51,936 nt of DNA, taken from G020353115 sp964481765 (GTDB lineage: Bacteria; Bacteroidota; Bacteroidia; Bacteroidales; VadinHA17). A program made the translations under genes and the position numbers. Numbering within the stretch: the first letter of the stretch is position 1; every line of letters begins with the position of its first letter. The stretch spans positions 1 to 51,936 of the forward strand of contig CAYZVJ010000005.1 in assembly GCA_964481765.1 (NCBI GenBank), written 5' to 3'. Positions 1 through 8,420 of this stretch are shown here, piece by piece. The notes under the pieces were generated by a model. That model saw only the letters and a list, made by a program, of their open reading frames with translations. It made no database searches and was not told where the DNA came from.

Positions 1-2
1 AT

Positions 3-374
3 TGGAAAAATAAGCTGATACTCGTTGCTGAAGATGAAGAAAGTAATTACAGTCTCCTGAAGTATGGCCTGGAAAAAACCGGTGCCACCCTTCTGTGGGC
101 TAAGAATGGGAAAGAAGCGGCTGAAATGTGCCAATCCGATTCTTCAATCGATCTTGTTCTGATGGATATTAAAATGCCCGGGATGGACGGATTGGAAGCT
201 ACAAGAATGATCAGGATAAACAGACAGGATCTTCCGATCATTGCTGTAACTGCCTATGCAACAAATGATGATATGAAGCAGTGTAAAGAAGCGGGTTGTG
301 ATGAATTCATATCAAAGCCAATCAACTTTGAGGATCTTTTCGTGAAAATAAACAGTTGTTTTGATAAATCCTGA
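3..374 (+). CDS. Response-regulator receiver domain, C-terminal end of a protein cut by the window edge
   Basis: The reading frame is open from base 3, so the gene starts outside the window. The visible 123 residues form one receiver (REC) domain. It has an acidic pair in LVAEDEESN, the phospho-acceptor Asp in VLMDIKMPGMDG, a Thr in AVTAYA and the conserved Lys in ISKPI. The opening WKNKLILVAEDEESNYSLL closely resembles the C-terminal receivers of the hybrid kinases downstream, for example at 3.5 kb and 7.4 kb. The protein is therefore most likely the tail of another hybrid histidine kinase, although a membrane DHp-REC protein like the one at 16.2 kb is possible. The domain call is firm; the full protein is unknown. 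Confidence 0.85.
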   Translation, partial: WKNKLILVAEDEESNYSLLKYGLEKTGATLLWAKNGKEAAEMCQSDSSIDLVLMDIKMPGMDGLEATRMIRINRQDLPIIAVTAYATNDDMKQCKEAGCDEFISKPINFEDLFVKINSCFDKS

Positions 375-449
375 CAGGATCTTTCAATATATCGTATTAA
401 TTTGTACCTTGGTAAAGCAAACATCGGAACAGATTAATAGTCAAATAAT

Positions 450-1076
450 ATGCCCGTTGTTCTTATCATTGATGATCATCCCATTATCAGAAGAGGAATC
501 AGGCAGATCCTGGAAGACAAGGCAGGTGATATTCAAGTGCATGAAGCAGGTACGGTTTCTGATGGACTGAAAAAATTCAGGGAATACGACATTGACCTGG
601 TGTTGCTTGATATTAGCCTGCCGGGCAGAAGCGGACTTGATATGATTGAGGATATGAAGCAGCTTAAGTCGGATGCAAAAATCCTGATGATCAGTATGTA
701 CCCGGAAGAGCAATATGCTATCCGGGCACTGAAGTCCGGTGCTTCCGGCTATCTGACCAAAGAAAGCGCACCGGATGAACTCCTTCTGGCAGTGGAAAGA
801 ATCATCAATGGCGGGCGTTATATTACCCAATCTTTAGCTGAACAGATCTTCGATACACTGGACAAGGAAGGACCTGTACACCGGAAACTGTCAAACAGGG
901 AATTCGAAGTGATGATACAGATCGCAAAAGGGAAAGATATTAAAAAAATTGCCAATGCTCTTTCCCTGAGTGAAAAGACTATCAGTACCTACCGCAGCAG
1001 AATACTCGAAAAAATGAACCTGTTATCCAATACCGACCTGGTCAGGTATGCTTTACGAAATAAATTGATAGAATGA
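450..1076 (+). CDS. NarL/FixJ-type response regulator (REC + LuxR HTH)
   Basis: A 208-residue cytoplasmic transcription regulator. Residues 1-120 are a receiver with acidic residues D8/D9, phospho-acceptor D54 (in LVLLDISLPG), Ser/Met in MISMYP and the conserved Lys in LTKESA. Residues about 145-200 are a LuxR-type helix-turn-helix (LSNREFEVMIQIAKG, then ISTYRSRILEKM). Length and order are typical of the family, in which phosphorylation promotes dimerisation and DNA binding. The gene begins 75 bases after the truncated receiver and has no dedicated kinase beside it, so one of the hybrid kinases in the island is a plausible partner (inference). No clear Shine-Dalgarno sequence is seen, which is common in Bacteroidota. 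Confidence 0.92.
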   Translation: MPVVLIIDDHPIIRRGIRQILEDKAGDIQVHEAGTVSDGLKKFREYDIDLVLLDISLPGRSGLDMIEDMKQLKSDAKILMISMYPEEQYAIRALKSGASGYLTKESAPDELLLAVERIINGGRYITQSLAEQIFDTLDKEGPVHRKLSNREFEVMIQIAKGKDIKKIANALSLSEKTISTYRSRILEKMNLLSNTDLVRYALRNKLIE

Positions 1077-1327
1077 TGATTATCGCTTTGGAAGTTATCC
1101 TGGCTGCATAGCATCATCAGCCTTAGCCCGATCAATGTAGGATTTTCCCTACAAACATTTTCTTTTTTCCCTATTCTCACTTGCGCTTTTTCCTGAAAAT
1201 TTAATTAGAATATCCCACACGTTTTATAATCCTTTCTTTACACCGGGATTATTGATTATTGTTTATTTTTCATTATAAAATCATTTTAAATTCAACTGTT
1301 CTTCGAACCAACTATTTAATGTTAATT

Positions 1328-1702
1328 ATGGATATAGCTATCGTTGATAAATCGGAATTATCTTCTCTCAGACTGGGGAGTATTGTTTCCGGTATTAAAG
1401 GAGTAAATACAATTATTCAAATCCTGCATCCGGGGACATTGCTGGAGATCCTTAATAAAACCAAACCGGCTGTGATCATTTATGACCTGAATTCGAATGG
1501 TCAGAATAATCTCCCGGATCTTCAAAAAATCCGGGAACTTTTACCGAATACAACGATCATTGCCCTGACAAGTTATTCCCCGGAGCAGTATCGCAGAAAA
1601 TGCAAAGAAATGGGAATCATACATTGCCTGGACAAAATAAATGAGTTTGAAAGAATACCTGAGATAATCACAGAATTAAGAACGAAGATGCTGAAACAAT
1701 GA
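1328..1702 (+). CDS. Stand-alone receiver-like protein
   Basis: A single REC-like domain of 124 residues with no output domain. The start at 1328 is chosen because the receiver fold begins directly there (MDIAIVDKSELSS); the open frame extends back to 1259 but that part is not receiver-like. It retains the Asp in VIIYDLNSNG at the phospho-acceptor position, Thr/Ser in IALTSYSP and Lys in CLDKINEF. The N-terminal acidic pair is reduced to one Asp (IVDKSE), so Mg binding and phosphorylation may be weak. Its stop overlaps the start of the following hybrid kinase by four bases (ATGA), indicating co-translation and a role as shuttle or adaptor for that kinase (inference). Confidence 0.75.
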   Translation: MDIAIVDKSELSSLRLGSIVSGIKGVNTIIQILHPGTLLEILNKTKPAVIIYDLNSNGQNNLPDLQKIRELLPNTTIIALTSYSPEQYRRKCKEMGIIHCLDKINEFERIPEIITELRTKMLKQ

Positions 1703-3885
1703 ATGAGGAAGGTACAAATAACAACCTGATAATCATTGCTGAAGACAGCCTGACACAGGCTGAAAACCTGAAGTTTATCCTTGAAAATAACGGGTATAAG
1801 GTTGTACATGGCATAAATGGGCAGGAAACCCTTAACCTGGCAAAAGAAACAAGACCCATAATGGTTGTTTCCGATATAATTATGCCTGTAATGGACGGAT
1901 ATGAATTGTGCAGGCAGGTAAAGGCTGATGAAAATCTGAAACAGGTCCCCGTTATCCTTTTAACCTCCCTGACAAATACAGAAGAGGTATTAAAAGGTCT
2001 GGAATGCGGAGCCGACAGCTATGTGATGAAACCATATAATGAGCAGTATCTTCTAAACCGCATCGAAACCATACTAACCAATTGGCATTTCGCACGGGAT
2101 CAAAATGTAAAACAACAGGAGAGTATCGATATATTATTTTCAGGGAAAAAATACTTTATTAGCACTACACGTTCCCAGATCCTGAATATGTTGTTATCTA
2201 CCTATGAGGGAGCTGTACAAAAAACACAAAAACTCACGGAAACTCAGGCCGCTCTTAGTATTCTGCGTGCCTCACTTGAAAAGAAAGTGGAAGAAAAAAC
2301 GAAAGATCTTTCATTAAAGATCATTGAACGGGAACAAATTGAAACTGCCATCAGGGCATCTGAAAAAAAATACCGCAGCCTGGTTGAAAATGCTCTTATT
2401 GGGGTCTTCAGTGCGACCTTTAATGATCGCCTGCTTTTTGTGAATGAGGCTCTCTCCTCCTTGCTTGAATATGACTCTGTTGACGAAATGATGTCATGTC
2501 CGTTCACATCCTTATTTAAAACACAAGGTGAATATAAAGTATTTATCAAATCATTGAGAAAAGACCGGCAGGTGCGGAATTTCGAGATTGAGCTGGTTCC
2601 AAATTCAGGTCAGAGCAAATGGGTAATCGTTAATGCCCTGGTGAAAGGAGAAATTTTATCGGGAATGATGTTGGATATAACTGAAAGAAAGAAAACCGAA
2701 GAAAAAGAAAAGGAATACCAGGAGGAGTTAAAAGTCGAAAAAGAAAAAGCCGAAGAATCAGACAGGCTGAAATCCGCTTTTCTTTCCAATATGTCCCATG
2801 AGATCCGGACACCAATGAATGCCATTACCGGTTTTTCCAGCTTACTTGCCGATTCTGGCATTTCATCTGAAAACAGGAGAGATTTTGTCAGCCGGATTTC
2901 GGAAAGCTGTTACAATCTTCTGAACCTGATTGAAAATATGCTGGATATTGCTAAGCTGGAAGCTGGCAAATTCAAGATCTACGAAAAGAAATGCTCACTG
3001 AACATTTTATTAGCAGGTATTTATTCAACATTTACCAAAGAGAAAAAGAACAGAGGCAAAGATCAGATATCGTTCCGTTTGCAAACAGCCGTTCAGGAAA
3101 AAAATTTCGGAATCCTGACTGATCCTGTGAGAATACATCAGGTATTATCGAATCTGCTCGATAACGCTTTTAAATTTACAGAAAAGGGATCGATCGAATT
3201 TGGATATGATGTTCAGGATGATACTTTACAATTCTTTGTCAGGGATACCGGGAAGGGATTATCCGGGGACCAGAAAGAATTCATTTTTGAAAGGTTCAGG
3301 AAAGCGGAAGACGCAAGAACAAAATTGTATGGTGGTGCCGGATTGGGCCTGGCAATTTGCAGGAAGCTAACAGGGTTGTTGGGTGGGGAAATATGGGTGG
3401 AATCGGATATGGAGAAGGGATCAGCTTTTTATTTCACTATTCCACTGAAAGTTACTGAAAAACCTGTTGAGGATGTAAGGAAAAAGATTCAAACACCTGT
3501 AAGTTATTCCCTGAAAGGTAGGAAAATACTTGTTGCAGAAGATAATATGCTGAACTACAAGTTAATTGAAGCTATCCTGGGCAAGACAGAAGCCGGGTTG
3601 GTTTGGGCCAAAGACGGGATGGAAGCGGTGAAATTATTTAGCTCAGGTCAGGTGTTTGATCTGGTGTTGATGGATATCCGGATGCCTAACATGGATGGAT
3701 TTCAGGCAACACAGGAAATAAGAAAGCTAAAAAAAGAAGTGCCTGTGGTAGCCATTACAGCATATGGGATGGGGGACGAAAAAGATATAGCCATGAAGTC
3801 AGGATTTGATGATTACCTTACTAAACCTGTCAATGCTGAAAAGTTAATTGAAACTGTACATAATTATATTCATGAAGAAAGATAG
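1699..3885 (+). CDS. Hybrid histidine kinase, REC-PAS-HisKA-HATPase-REC
   Basis: A 728-residue soluble hybrid kinase with no membrane segment. Order: receiver 1 (about 10-125, phospho-acceptor D59 in VVSDIIMPVMDG), a coiled linker (about 180-220), PAS (about 225-335), HisKA with phospho-acceptor H367 in NMSHEIRTPMN, HATPase_c (about 470-590; N box NLLDNAFKFT, G1 VRDTGKGL, G2 GGAGLGLAI), receiver 2 (about 608-725, D659 in VLMDIRMPNMDG, Lys in YLTKPV). All catalytic elements are present, so it should autophosphorylate and pass phosphate to its own receivers. It overlaps the upstream lone receiver by four bases. The product of 5618-7816 has the same architecture and very similar sequence, pointing to a tandem duplication, but that copy has lost the His. 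Confidence 0.93.
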   Translation: MNEEGTNNNLIIIAEDSLTQAENLKFILENNGYKVVHGINGQETLNLAKETRPIMVVSDIIMPVMDGYELCRQVKADENLKQVPVILLTSLTNTEEVLKGLECGADSYVMKPYNEQYLLNRIETILTNWHFARDQNVKQQESIDILFSGKKYFISTTRSQILNMLLSTYEGAVQKTQKLTETQAALSILRASLEKKVEEKTKDLSLKIIEREQIETAIRASEKKYRSLVENALIGVFSATFNDRLLFVNEALSSLLEYDSVDEMMSCPFTSLFKTQGEYKVFIKSLRKDRQVRNFEIELVPNSGQSKWVIVNALVKGEILSGMMLDITERKKTEEKEKEYQEELKVEKEKAEESDRLKSAFLSNMSHEIRTPMNAITGFSSLLADSGISSENRRDFVSRISESCYNLLNLIENMLDIAKLEAGKFKIYEKKCSLNILLAGIYSTFTKEKKNRGKDQISFRLQTAVQEKNFGILTDPVRIHQVLSNLLDNAFKFTEKGSIEFGYDVQDDTLQFFVRDTGKGLSGDQKEFIFERFRKAEDARTKLYGGAGLGLAICRKLTGLLGGEIWVESDMEKGSAFYFTIPLKVTEKPVEDVRKKIQTPVSYSLKGRKILVAEDNMLNYKLIEAILGKTEAGLVWAKDGMEAVKLFSSGQVFDLVLMDIRMPNMDGFQATQEIRKLKKEVPVVAITAYGMGDEKDIAMKSGFDDYLTKPVNAEKLIETVHNYIHEER

Positions 3886-3894
3886 GCTAAGGAT

Positions 3895-3949
3895 GAGTGA
3901 TGCCTGCCTGCCATGCCTACGGCAGGTAAACCGGCAGGCAGGAGTGATG
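3895..3949. repeat. Palindromic insertion with 10-bp perfect arms, bordered by an 8-bp direct repeat
   Basis: CCTGCCTGCC (3903-3912) and GGCAGGCAGG (3933-3942) are perfect inverted arms around a 20-base spacer that holds a further GCC/GGC pair. The palindrome is bordered on both sides by GAGTGATG (3895-3902 and 3942-3949), which resembles a target-site duplication. It lies between the stop of the hybrid kinase and the next gene. A related, less perfect CCTGCC/GGCAGG pair occurs near 5514-5535. It could also act as a transcription barrier, but no T-run follows it. Confidence 0.6.
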
Positions 3950-3962
3950 AATTAAAGGGAAT

Positions 3963-4014
3963 TTCGTCCGACCACTAAGCGAGGGACTGTGCGGGAGCAA
4001 GTTGGTCTGACGAA
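3963..4014. repeat. Interrupted palindrome, TTCGTCCGACCA / TGGTCTGACGAA
   Basis: Arms at 3963-3974 and 4003-4014 pair 11 of 12 bases across a 28-base spacer. A second element with a related core lies at 5420-5453. The location just upstream of the PAS-SpoIIE gene, covering a possible GTG codon at 3989, argues that this GTG is not the true start of that gene. Confidence 0.5.
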
Positions 4015-4063
4015 TAAGAATGAAATTATTGTGAAAAAAGAGTGTAAAGATTGCTATAATAAT

Positions 4064-5344
4064 ATGGAAAGGGAAGAAGCAATATTGAAACTATTTGAGA
4101 AGTCAGATGATGCATTTCTTATTATAGAGGATAATGTTTTGATAAAATGGAATGAAGCAGCTTTAAAAATGATGAAAAAAGCTGTTTTAAAAAGCAATAC
4201 CAAATTCAACCTGACAAAATTCTCCCCCAAACTTCAGCCTGGCGATGAGCCGTCAGCAAAAAAAGAAAAGGAACTAATAAAAAAAGCAGCCAAAAAAGGA
4301 TATAACCGGTTTGAATGGGTACTTTATAACTCGAAGAATGAAGATTTTTTCGTTGAGGTTACCATCTATTGTGGTGAAGACAAAGAAAAATCACTGTTGT
4401 ATATGATCATCCGGGATGTCAACCTGGAGAAGAAAAACAAACTGCTTCTGGAATGGCAAAAGAATGAAATAATTCAGAAAAGTGAAGAAATAGAAACACA
4501 AAGCGATGAGATTGAATCGCAAAAAGAAGAAATTGAAACCCAGCGTGATCTGGCTGAAAAACAAAGGGACGAGATTACTTCCCGGAAAAAAGCATTAACC
4601 GATAGCATCCGGTATGCAAGCCGGATACAATCTGCCTTATTACCTGAAAGTGAATCTTTCAGCAAGATATTTTCAGACTACTTTATTTATTACCAGCCGA
4701 AAGATATTGTAAGTGGAGATTTTTACTGGATTTCTACAATAGACAACCAAACGATTCTTGCTGTTGCCGATTGTACCGGTCACGGTGTGCCGGGAGCATT
4801 CATGAGTATCCTGGGTATGGAATACCTGAACGAAATTGTGAATAATCTTGGAATAATGCAGCCAGACAGGATATTAAACAATATGAGAGGCCGGATCATC
4901 AAAACGATGGGGCAGACAGGAAAGATTAATGAGCCTCAGGATGGAATGGATATAACCCTTGTTTTAATTGACCTCGAAAATTACACCTTGCAGTATGCCG
5001 GGGCTTTTAACCCGTTATTCATTATCAGAAATAATAACCTCAGTGAAATCAAAGCTGACAGAATGCCTGTTGGGGTTCATGCAAAAATTGTTAAACCGTT
5101 TACCAATCGCGGAATTCAAATTAAGGCTGATGATTCGATATATCTTTTTACCGATGGGTATCAAGACCAGTTTGGCTGGAGAAGTGATAGAAAATTTAGT
5201 CTGAATAATTTCAGGGAACTTTTGCTGAGTGTACAGAACGTACCAATGAAAGCCCAGAAATTGCTGCTTGAAAATAATTTAAAAAACTGGATGGGGGATG
5301 TGGAACAAACAGATGATGTATTGGTAGTGGGGTTGAGGATATGA
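4064..5344 (+). CDS. PAS-coiled coil-SpoIIE (PP2C-type) serine phosphatase
   Basis: A cytoplasmic protein of 426 residues with an N-terminal PAS-like sensor (FLIIEDNVLIKWNEAA, about 10-115), a highly charged coiled coil built of repeated EIE(T/S)Q units (about 130-185) and a C-terminal SpoIIE/RsbU phosphatase domain (about 190-426). The metal-binding signatures SGDFYW, VADCTGHGVPGAFMS and YLFTDGYQDQFG are all visible. Such enzymes dephosphorylate STAS-domain anti-sigma antagonists in partner-switching pathways; a STAS-like protein is encoded at 8040-8420, but no RsbW-type kinase is visible. The ATG at 4064 is preferred over an in-frame GTG at 3989 because the extra 25 residues lie over an intergenic palindrome and are not domain-like. 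Confidence 0.88.
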   Translation: MEREEAILKLFEKSDDAFLIIEDNVLIKWNEAALKMMKKAVLKSNTKFNLTKFSPKLQPGDEPSAKKEKELIKKAAKKGYNRFEWVLYNSKNEDFFVEVTIYCGEDKEKSLLYMIIRDVNLEKKNKLLLEWQKNEIIQKSEEIETQSDEIESQKEEIETQRDLAEKQRDEITSRKKALTDSIRYASRIQSALLPESESFSKIFSDYFIYYQPKDIVSGDFYWISTIDNQTILAVADCTGHGVPGAFMSILGMEYLNEIVNNLGIMQPDRILNNMRGRIIKTMGQTGKINEPQDGMDITLVLIDLENYTLQYAGAFNPLFIIRNNNLSEIKADRMPVGVHAKIVKPFTNRGIQIKADDSIYLFTDGYQDQFGWRSDRKFSLNNFRELLLSVQNVPMKAQKLLLENNLKNWMGDVEQTDDVLVVGLRI

Positions 5345-5617
5345 AGTAAAAAGTAAAAAGTAAAAAGTAATGCCGTAGGCATCCCTACGGGAAAAGTAAA
5401 AGAGGCTAAGGGGGTGGAGATCCGTCTGACCGCTTTCAGTCGGTCCGACGGATGTAGGGGTGGATAGATGTGGAAAGCATTGGGCATGGAGCAAGGAGCA
5501 TTGGGAAGGATGAACCTGCCAGCGTTCCGGGCAGGCAAACGAATGACAGGGAACGGAATAAACGAATAACGGTGAAGCAAATAACGTTGGGATACACAAT
5601 ACCAAATCCACAAGACA
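5345..5617. other. Repeat-rich intergenic stretch with an interrupted palindrome
   Basis: Begins with four short direct repeats of the AAAAAGT type (about 5343-5370), followed by TGCCGTAGGCA/CCTACGG (about 5370-5392). ATCCGTCTGACCG (5420-5432) and CGGTCCGACGGAT (5441-5453) pair 12 of 13 bases over an 8-base loop. A CCTGCC/GGCAGG pair lies around 5514-5535. Open frames on the minus strand here have low-complexity, non-protein-like translations. No promoter was identified for the kinase that follows. Confidence 0.55.
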
Positions 5618-7816
5618 ATGATTCAAAATCAATTCAGTAACAATCTGATCGTAATAGCCGAAGACAGTCTTACCCAGGCTGAGAAATTAAGGTATATGCT
5701 TGAAGGATTTGGTTATAAAGTCTTACATGGTATCGATGGCAAGGAAGCGCTTGCGCTGGTCAGGAAAAACCCCCCTCTGATGGTGATAGCGGATATTTTA
5801 ATGTCCGGAATGGATGGGTATGAACTATGTAACCTGATTAAGACAGACGAAGAACTGTGGAAAATTCCGGTTATTCTGATGACTTCCCTGTCGGATACTA
5901 CCGATGTAATAAAAGGGATGGAATGCGGGGCAGATGGTTATATTATGAAGCCGTATAATGAAGGTTACCTGCAGTCAAGAATAAACCATGTATTGGAGAA
6001 CAAGCATTTGATTCTGGGCAAACGATCTGAAACGAGTCTGGATATTCGCCTTGCCGGCAAGAGTTACGCGATCAATTCAAATCCTTTGCAGATACTTAAC
6101 CTGCTTCTTTCTACCTACGACTCGGCAGTACAAAAAAATCTTGAACTGGCTGAGAGAGAGAAGGATCTTATTTTGTTGAATCAAAACCTGGAGCAAAAGG
6201 TTGAAGAGAGAAAGAAAGAATTGAACGCTCAGATAGCCCAAAAAGTAAAAGGCGAAAAGACCCTGAAAAGATCGGAAGAAAAATACAGGGAACTTGTAGA
6301 TAATGCCCTGACCGGGATCTTTATTTCAGACTTACAGGGTAACATTTTGTTCGCTAATGATGCATTGTCAGCTATGTTAGAGTGCGGATCTGTTGAAGAA
6401 TTGTTGACTGTTAAATCACGGAAGTTCTATAAAGACAAGAACGATAGAAATACCCTTATCAACCTGCTTCAAAAAACCGGAAGGGTAAATGAATTTGAAA
6501 CGGAGTTTATTACAAAAAAAGGGAAAACAAAACAAATAATCTTAAGCGCAACCATTGAAGGGAACATACTTTCGGGAATGATCCTTGATATTACCGACCG
6601 GAAACTGGCGAATGAACGGTTAAAAAAGTATCAAAATGAATTATTGCGTGCGAAAGGAAAAGCGGAACAGTCGGAAAAACTAAAAACAGCTTTTCTTGCA
6701 AACATGTCTAACGAGATCCTTACACCGATGAATACGCTTATCGGTTTTTCCGAACTGCTTTCTGATCCTGATTTACAACCGGAGAAGTTGATGAATTACA
6801 CCAAACAGATCAATCTCAGCGGCAATCACCTGATAAACCTGATTGATAACATTATTGATATTGCAAAGATCGAATCAGGAGAAATAAAAATTCACCTTTC
6901 TGACTGTATAATTAATCAAATGTTGCTTGACCTGTACGCAACCTATCGCCGTGAAATAGATATAACAGGGAAAGAGCAAATTCATTTAATCCTGAAGAGA
7001 GCCAGTAAAGAAAAAGATTTTGCAATGCTGTCAGAACCTTACCGGTTAAAACAGATCTTTTCCAATCTTTTAGGTAATGCTGTGAAATTTACAGATTCGG
7101 GGACGATTGAATTTGGGTACAGCATACTGGAAGACGGCGATTTAAAAGCCGGACAAACCCTGCAGTTTTTTGTTAAAGATACCGGGAAGGGGATTCCGGA
7201 GGAAAAGCTGAATTTTTTATTTGACAGATTCAGGCACGAAGATGATTCATATATAAAACAATATGATGGAGCCGGATTGGGTTTACCCCTTTCAGAGGCA
7301 TATGTCAAATTGCTCGGAGGCAGGATGTGGTGTAAATCGATAGTTGGCAAAGGCTCAGAATTTTATTTTACCCTGCCATATAACCCGGTTGAGCCTGAAA
7401 TGCCAAATGAAGGGGTTATTGTAATACCATCGGATGACATGAATTGGGAAAACCTGACTTTTCTCGTTGCTGAAGACATTGAAAGTAATTTCCAATATAT
7501 AGAATCGATATTGACAAAAACAAAAGCCAGGTTACTGTGGGCAAAAGACGGAAAGGAAGCAATTGAAAAATTCAGAAATAATAAAAATCTCGACCTGGTA
7601 TTGATGGATCTCCGGATGCCGGTAATGTCAGGATATGAAGCTGTGGCTGAAATAAGAAAGATGGATAAAGACATACCCATTATCGTCCAGACAGCGTATG
7701 CGCAAAGAGAAGATATACAGAAGATCCGTGAAACAGATTGTAACGATTATTTAACAAAACCAATTCGTAAAGAAACACTGATTAAAACAATATCAAAATG
7801 GATAAAGCCCGGATAG
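5618..7816 (+). CDS. Hybrid kinase-like protein with Asn in place of the phospho-acceptor His (REC-PAS-DHp-HATPase-REC)
   Basis: A 732-residue paralogue of the hybrid kinase at 1699-3885 with the same order: receiver 1 (about 8-125; VIADILMSGMDG), coiled linker, PAS (about 225-335), DHp, HATPase (about 470-600), receiver 2 (about 615-730; VLMDLRMPVMSG, LTKPIR). The ATPase looks intact (N box NLLGNAVKFT, G1 VKDTGKGI, G2 GAGLGL). However, the H box reads NMSNEILTPMN: residue 365, where His is required, is Asn (codon AAC at 6710-6712), and the following Arg is Leu. Autophosphorylation at the normal site is therefore not possible. The protein may work as a phosphatase, an allosteric partner in heterodimers with the paralogue, or a dead copy. 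The frame is open throughout, which favours retained function. Confidence 0.9.
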   Translation: MIQNQFSNNLIVIAEDSLTQAEKLRYMLEGFGYKVLHGIDGKEALALVRKNPPLMVIADILMSGMDGYELCNLIKTDEELWKIPVILMTSLSDTTDVIKGMECGADGYIMKPYNEGYLQSRINHVLENKHLILGKRSETSLDIRLAGKSYAINSNPLQILNLLLSTYDSAVQKNLELAEREKDLILLNQNLEQKVEERKKELNAQIAQKVKGEKTLKRSEEKYRELVDNALTGIFISDLQGNILFANDALSAMLECGSVEELLTVKSRKFYKDKNDRNTLINLLQKTGRVNEFETEFITKKGKTKQIILSATIEGNILSGMILDITDRKLANERLKKYQNELLRAKGKAEQSEKLKTAFLANMSNEILTPMNTLIGFSELLSDPDLQPEKLMNYTKQINLSGNHLINLIDNIIDIAKIESGEIKIHLSDCIINQMLLDLYATYRREIDITGKEQIHLILKRASKEKDFAMLSEPYRLKQIFSNLLGNAVKFTDSGTIEFGYSILEDGDLKAGQTLQFFVKDTGKGIPEEKLNFLFDRFRHEDDSYIKQYDGAGLGLPLSEAYVKLLGGRMWCKSIVGKGSEFYFTLPYNPVEPEMPNEGVIVIPSDDMNWENLTFLVAEDIESNFQYIESILTKTKARLLWAKDGKEAIEKFRNNKNLDLVLMDLRMPVMSGYEAVAEIRKMDKDIPIIVQTAYAQREDIQKIRETDCNDYLTKPIRKETLIKTISKWIKPG

Positions 7817-7821
7817 ACAAA

Positions 7822-8039
7822 ATGAAAACTTCAGAAGAGAGATTTAGAATCCTATTCGACTTTGCCCCTGATGCCATGTATATCAGTGACCTGAAAGGAA
7901 CCTTTATCGAGGGTAATAAAGCTGCGGAGAAAATGCTCGGTTATAATAAAGAAGAACTAATTAATTTAAACGACGATCACTCGAAACCTGGAAAAAGAAA
8001 CATCTAATAATCAAATGGAAAAACTAAGGAGAAAGAAAA
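7822..8039 (+). pseudogene. Remnant of a PAS-domain gene (internal deletion plus frameshift)
   Basis: An ATG at 7822 starts MKTSEERFRILFDFAP and continues as a good N-terminal half of a PAS domain up to GYNKEELI near 7960, then runs into unrelated residues and stops at 8007. In another frame the next bases read ITRNLEKETSNNQMEKLRRK, which looks like the C-terminal end of a PAS domain (the usual D-I-T-x-R-K element) and its coiled linker. The simplest reading is a PAS protein that lost the middle of the domain and its frame. The alternative is a real 61-residue half-PAS protein, which seems less likely. Confidence 0.65.
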
Positions 8040-8420
8040 ATGGAAAAAATTGAAGGAGAAATATGGGTTGGGAAAAATAGGATTTATCTTGGTGAAGATA
8101 ATATACTAAATTTTATCAATGTTGGAGAAATTGATGAGAAGATAGCACTTGAGAGTTATGAGGCTATGTTAAAACTCATGAATATGGGTGAAGGGGAGGT
8201 GGATTTTTTAATCGACGTTAACAAAGGGGGGAAAACATCATCAAAAGCAAGAAAGATATTGCAGGAATTTACTAAAAAAAATATTCAGGGAAAACTTGCA
8301 TTGTGGGGATTGCATCCAGTTGCAAGAGTTTTAGCATCCTTTTTTATGGGCATCACCCAAAAGGAAGAAATGCGTTTTTTCAAGACAAAGGACGAAGCCC
8401 TGAAGTGGCTGAAAGAATGA
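8040..8420 (+). CDS. STAS-like (SpoIIAA-like) domain protein
   Basis: A 126-residue soluble protein in which alternating strands and helices resemble small STAS/SpoIIAA-like proteins (IDEKIALESYEAML, DFLIDVNKGGKTSSKARKIL, KLALWGLHPVARVLASFF). In partner-switching systems such proteins bind or release an anti-sigma kinase according to phosphorylation. The Ser residues in KTSSKARKIL lie after a strand, roughly where such proteins carry their phospho-site, but the canonical D-x-S-G motif is absent. A good ribosome-binding sequence (AAGGAGAAAG) precedes the ATG. The stop overlaps the start of the next hybrid kinase by four bases, so the two are probably co-translated and may act together. Assignment to STAS is by pattern, not by search. 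Confidence 0.65.
   Translation: MEKIEGEIWVGKNRIYLGEDNILNFINVGEIDEKIALESYEAMLKLMNMGEGEVDFLIDVNKGGKTSSKARKILQEFTKKNIQGKLALWGLHPVARVLASFFMGITQKEEMRFFKTKDEALKWLKE

Noticed and set aside
3989..4063. GTG start for the PAS-SpoIIE protein
   Set aside because: The added 25 residues lie over an interrupted palindrome, show no domain character, and a better ATG is available at 4064.
5279..5632. Minus-strand open frame over the 5.3-5.6 kb gap
   Set aside because: The translation is low complexity with odd composition and covers repeats and the end of the phosphatase gene; no motif or start signal.
8303..8416. Upstream start of the hybrid kinase inside the STAS-like gene
   Set aside because: The extra residues are the STAS-like gene read in the wrong frame; the ATGA overlap at 8417 is the natural start.
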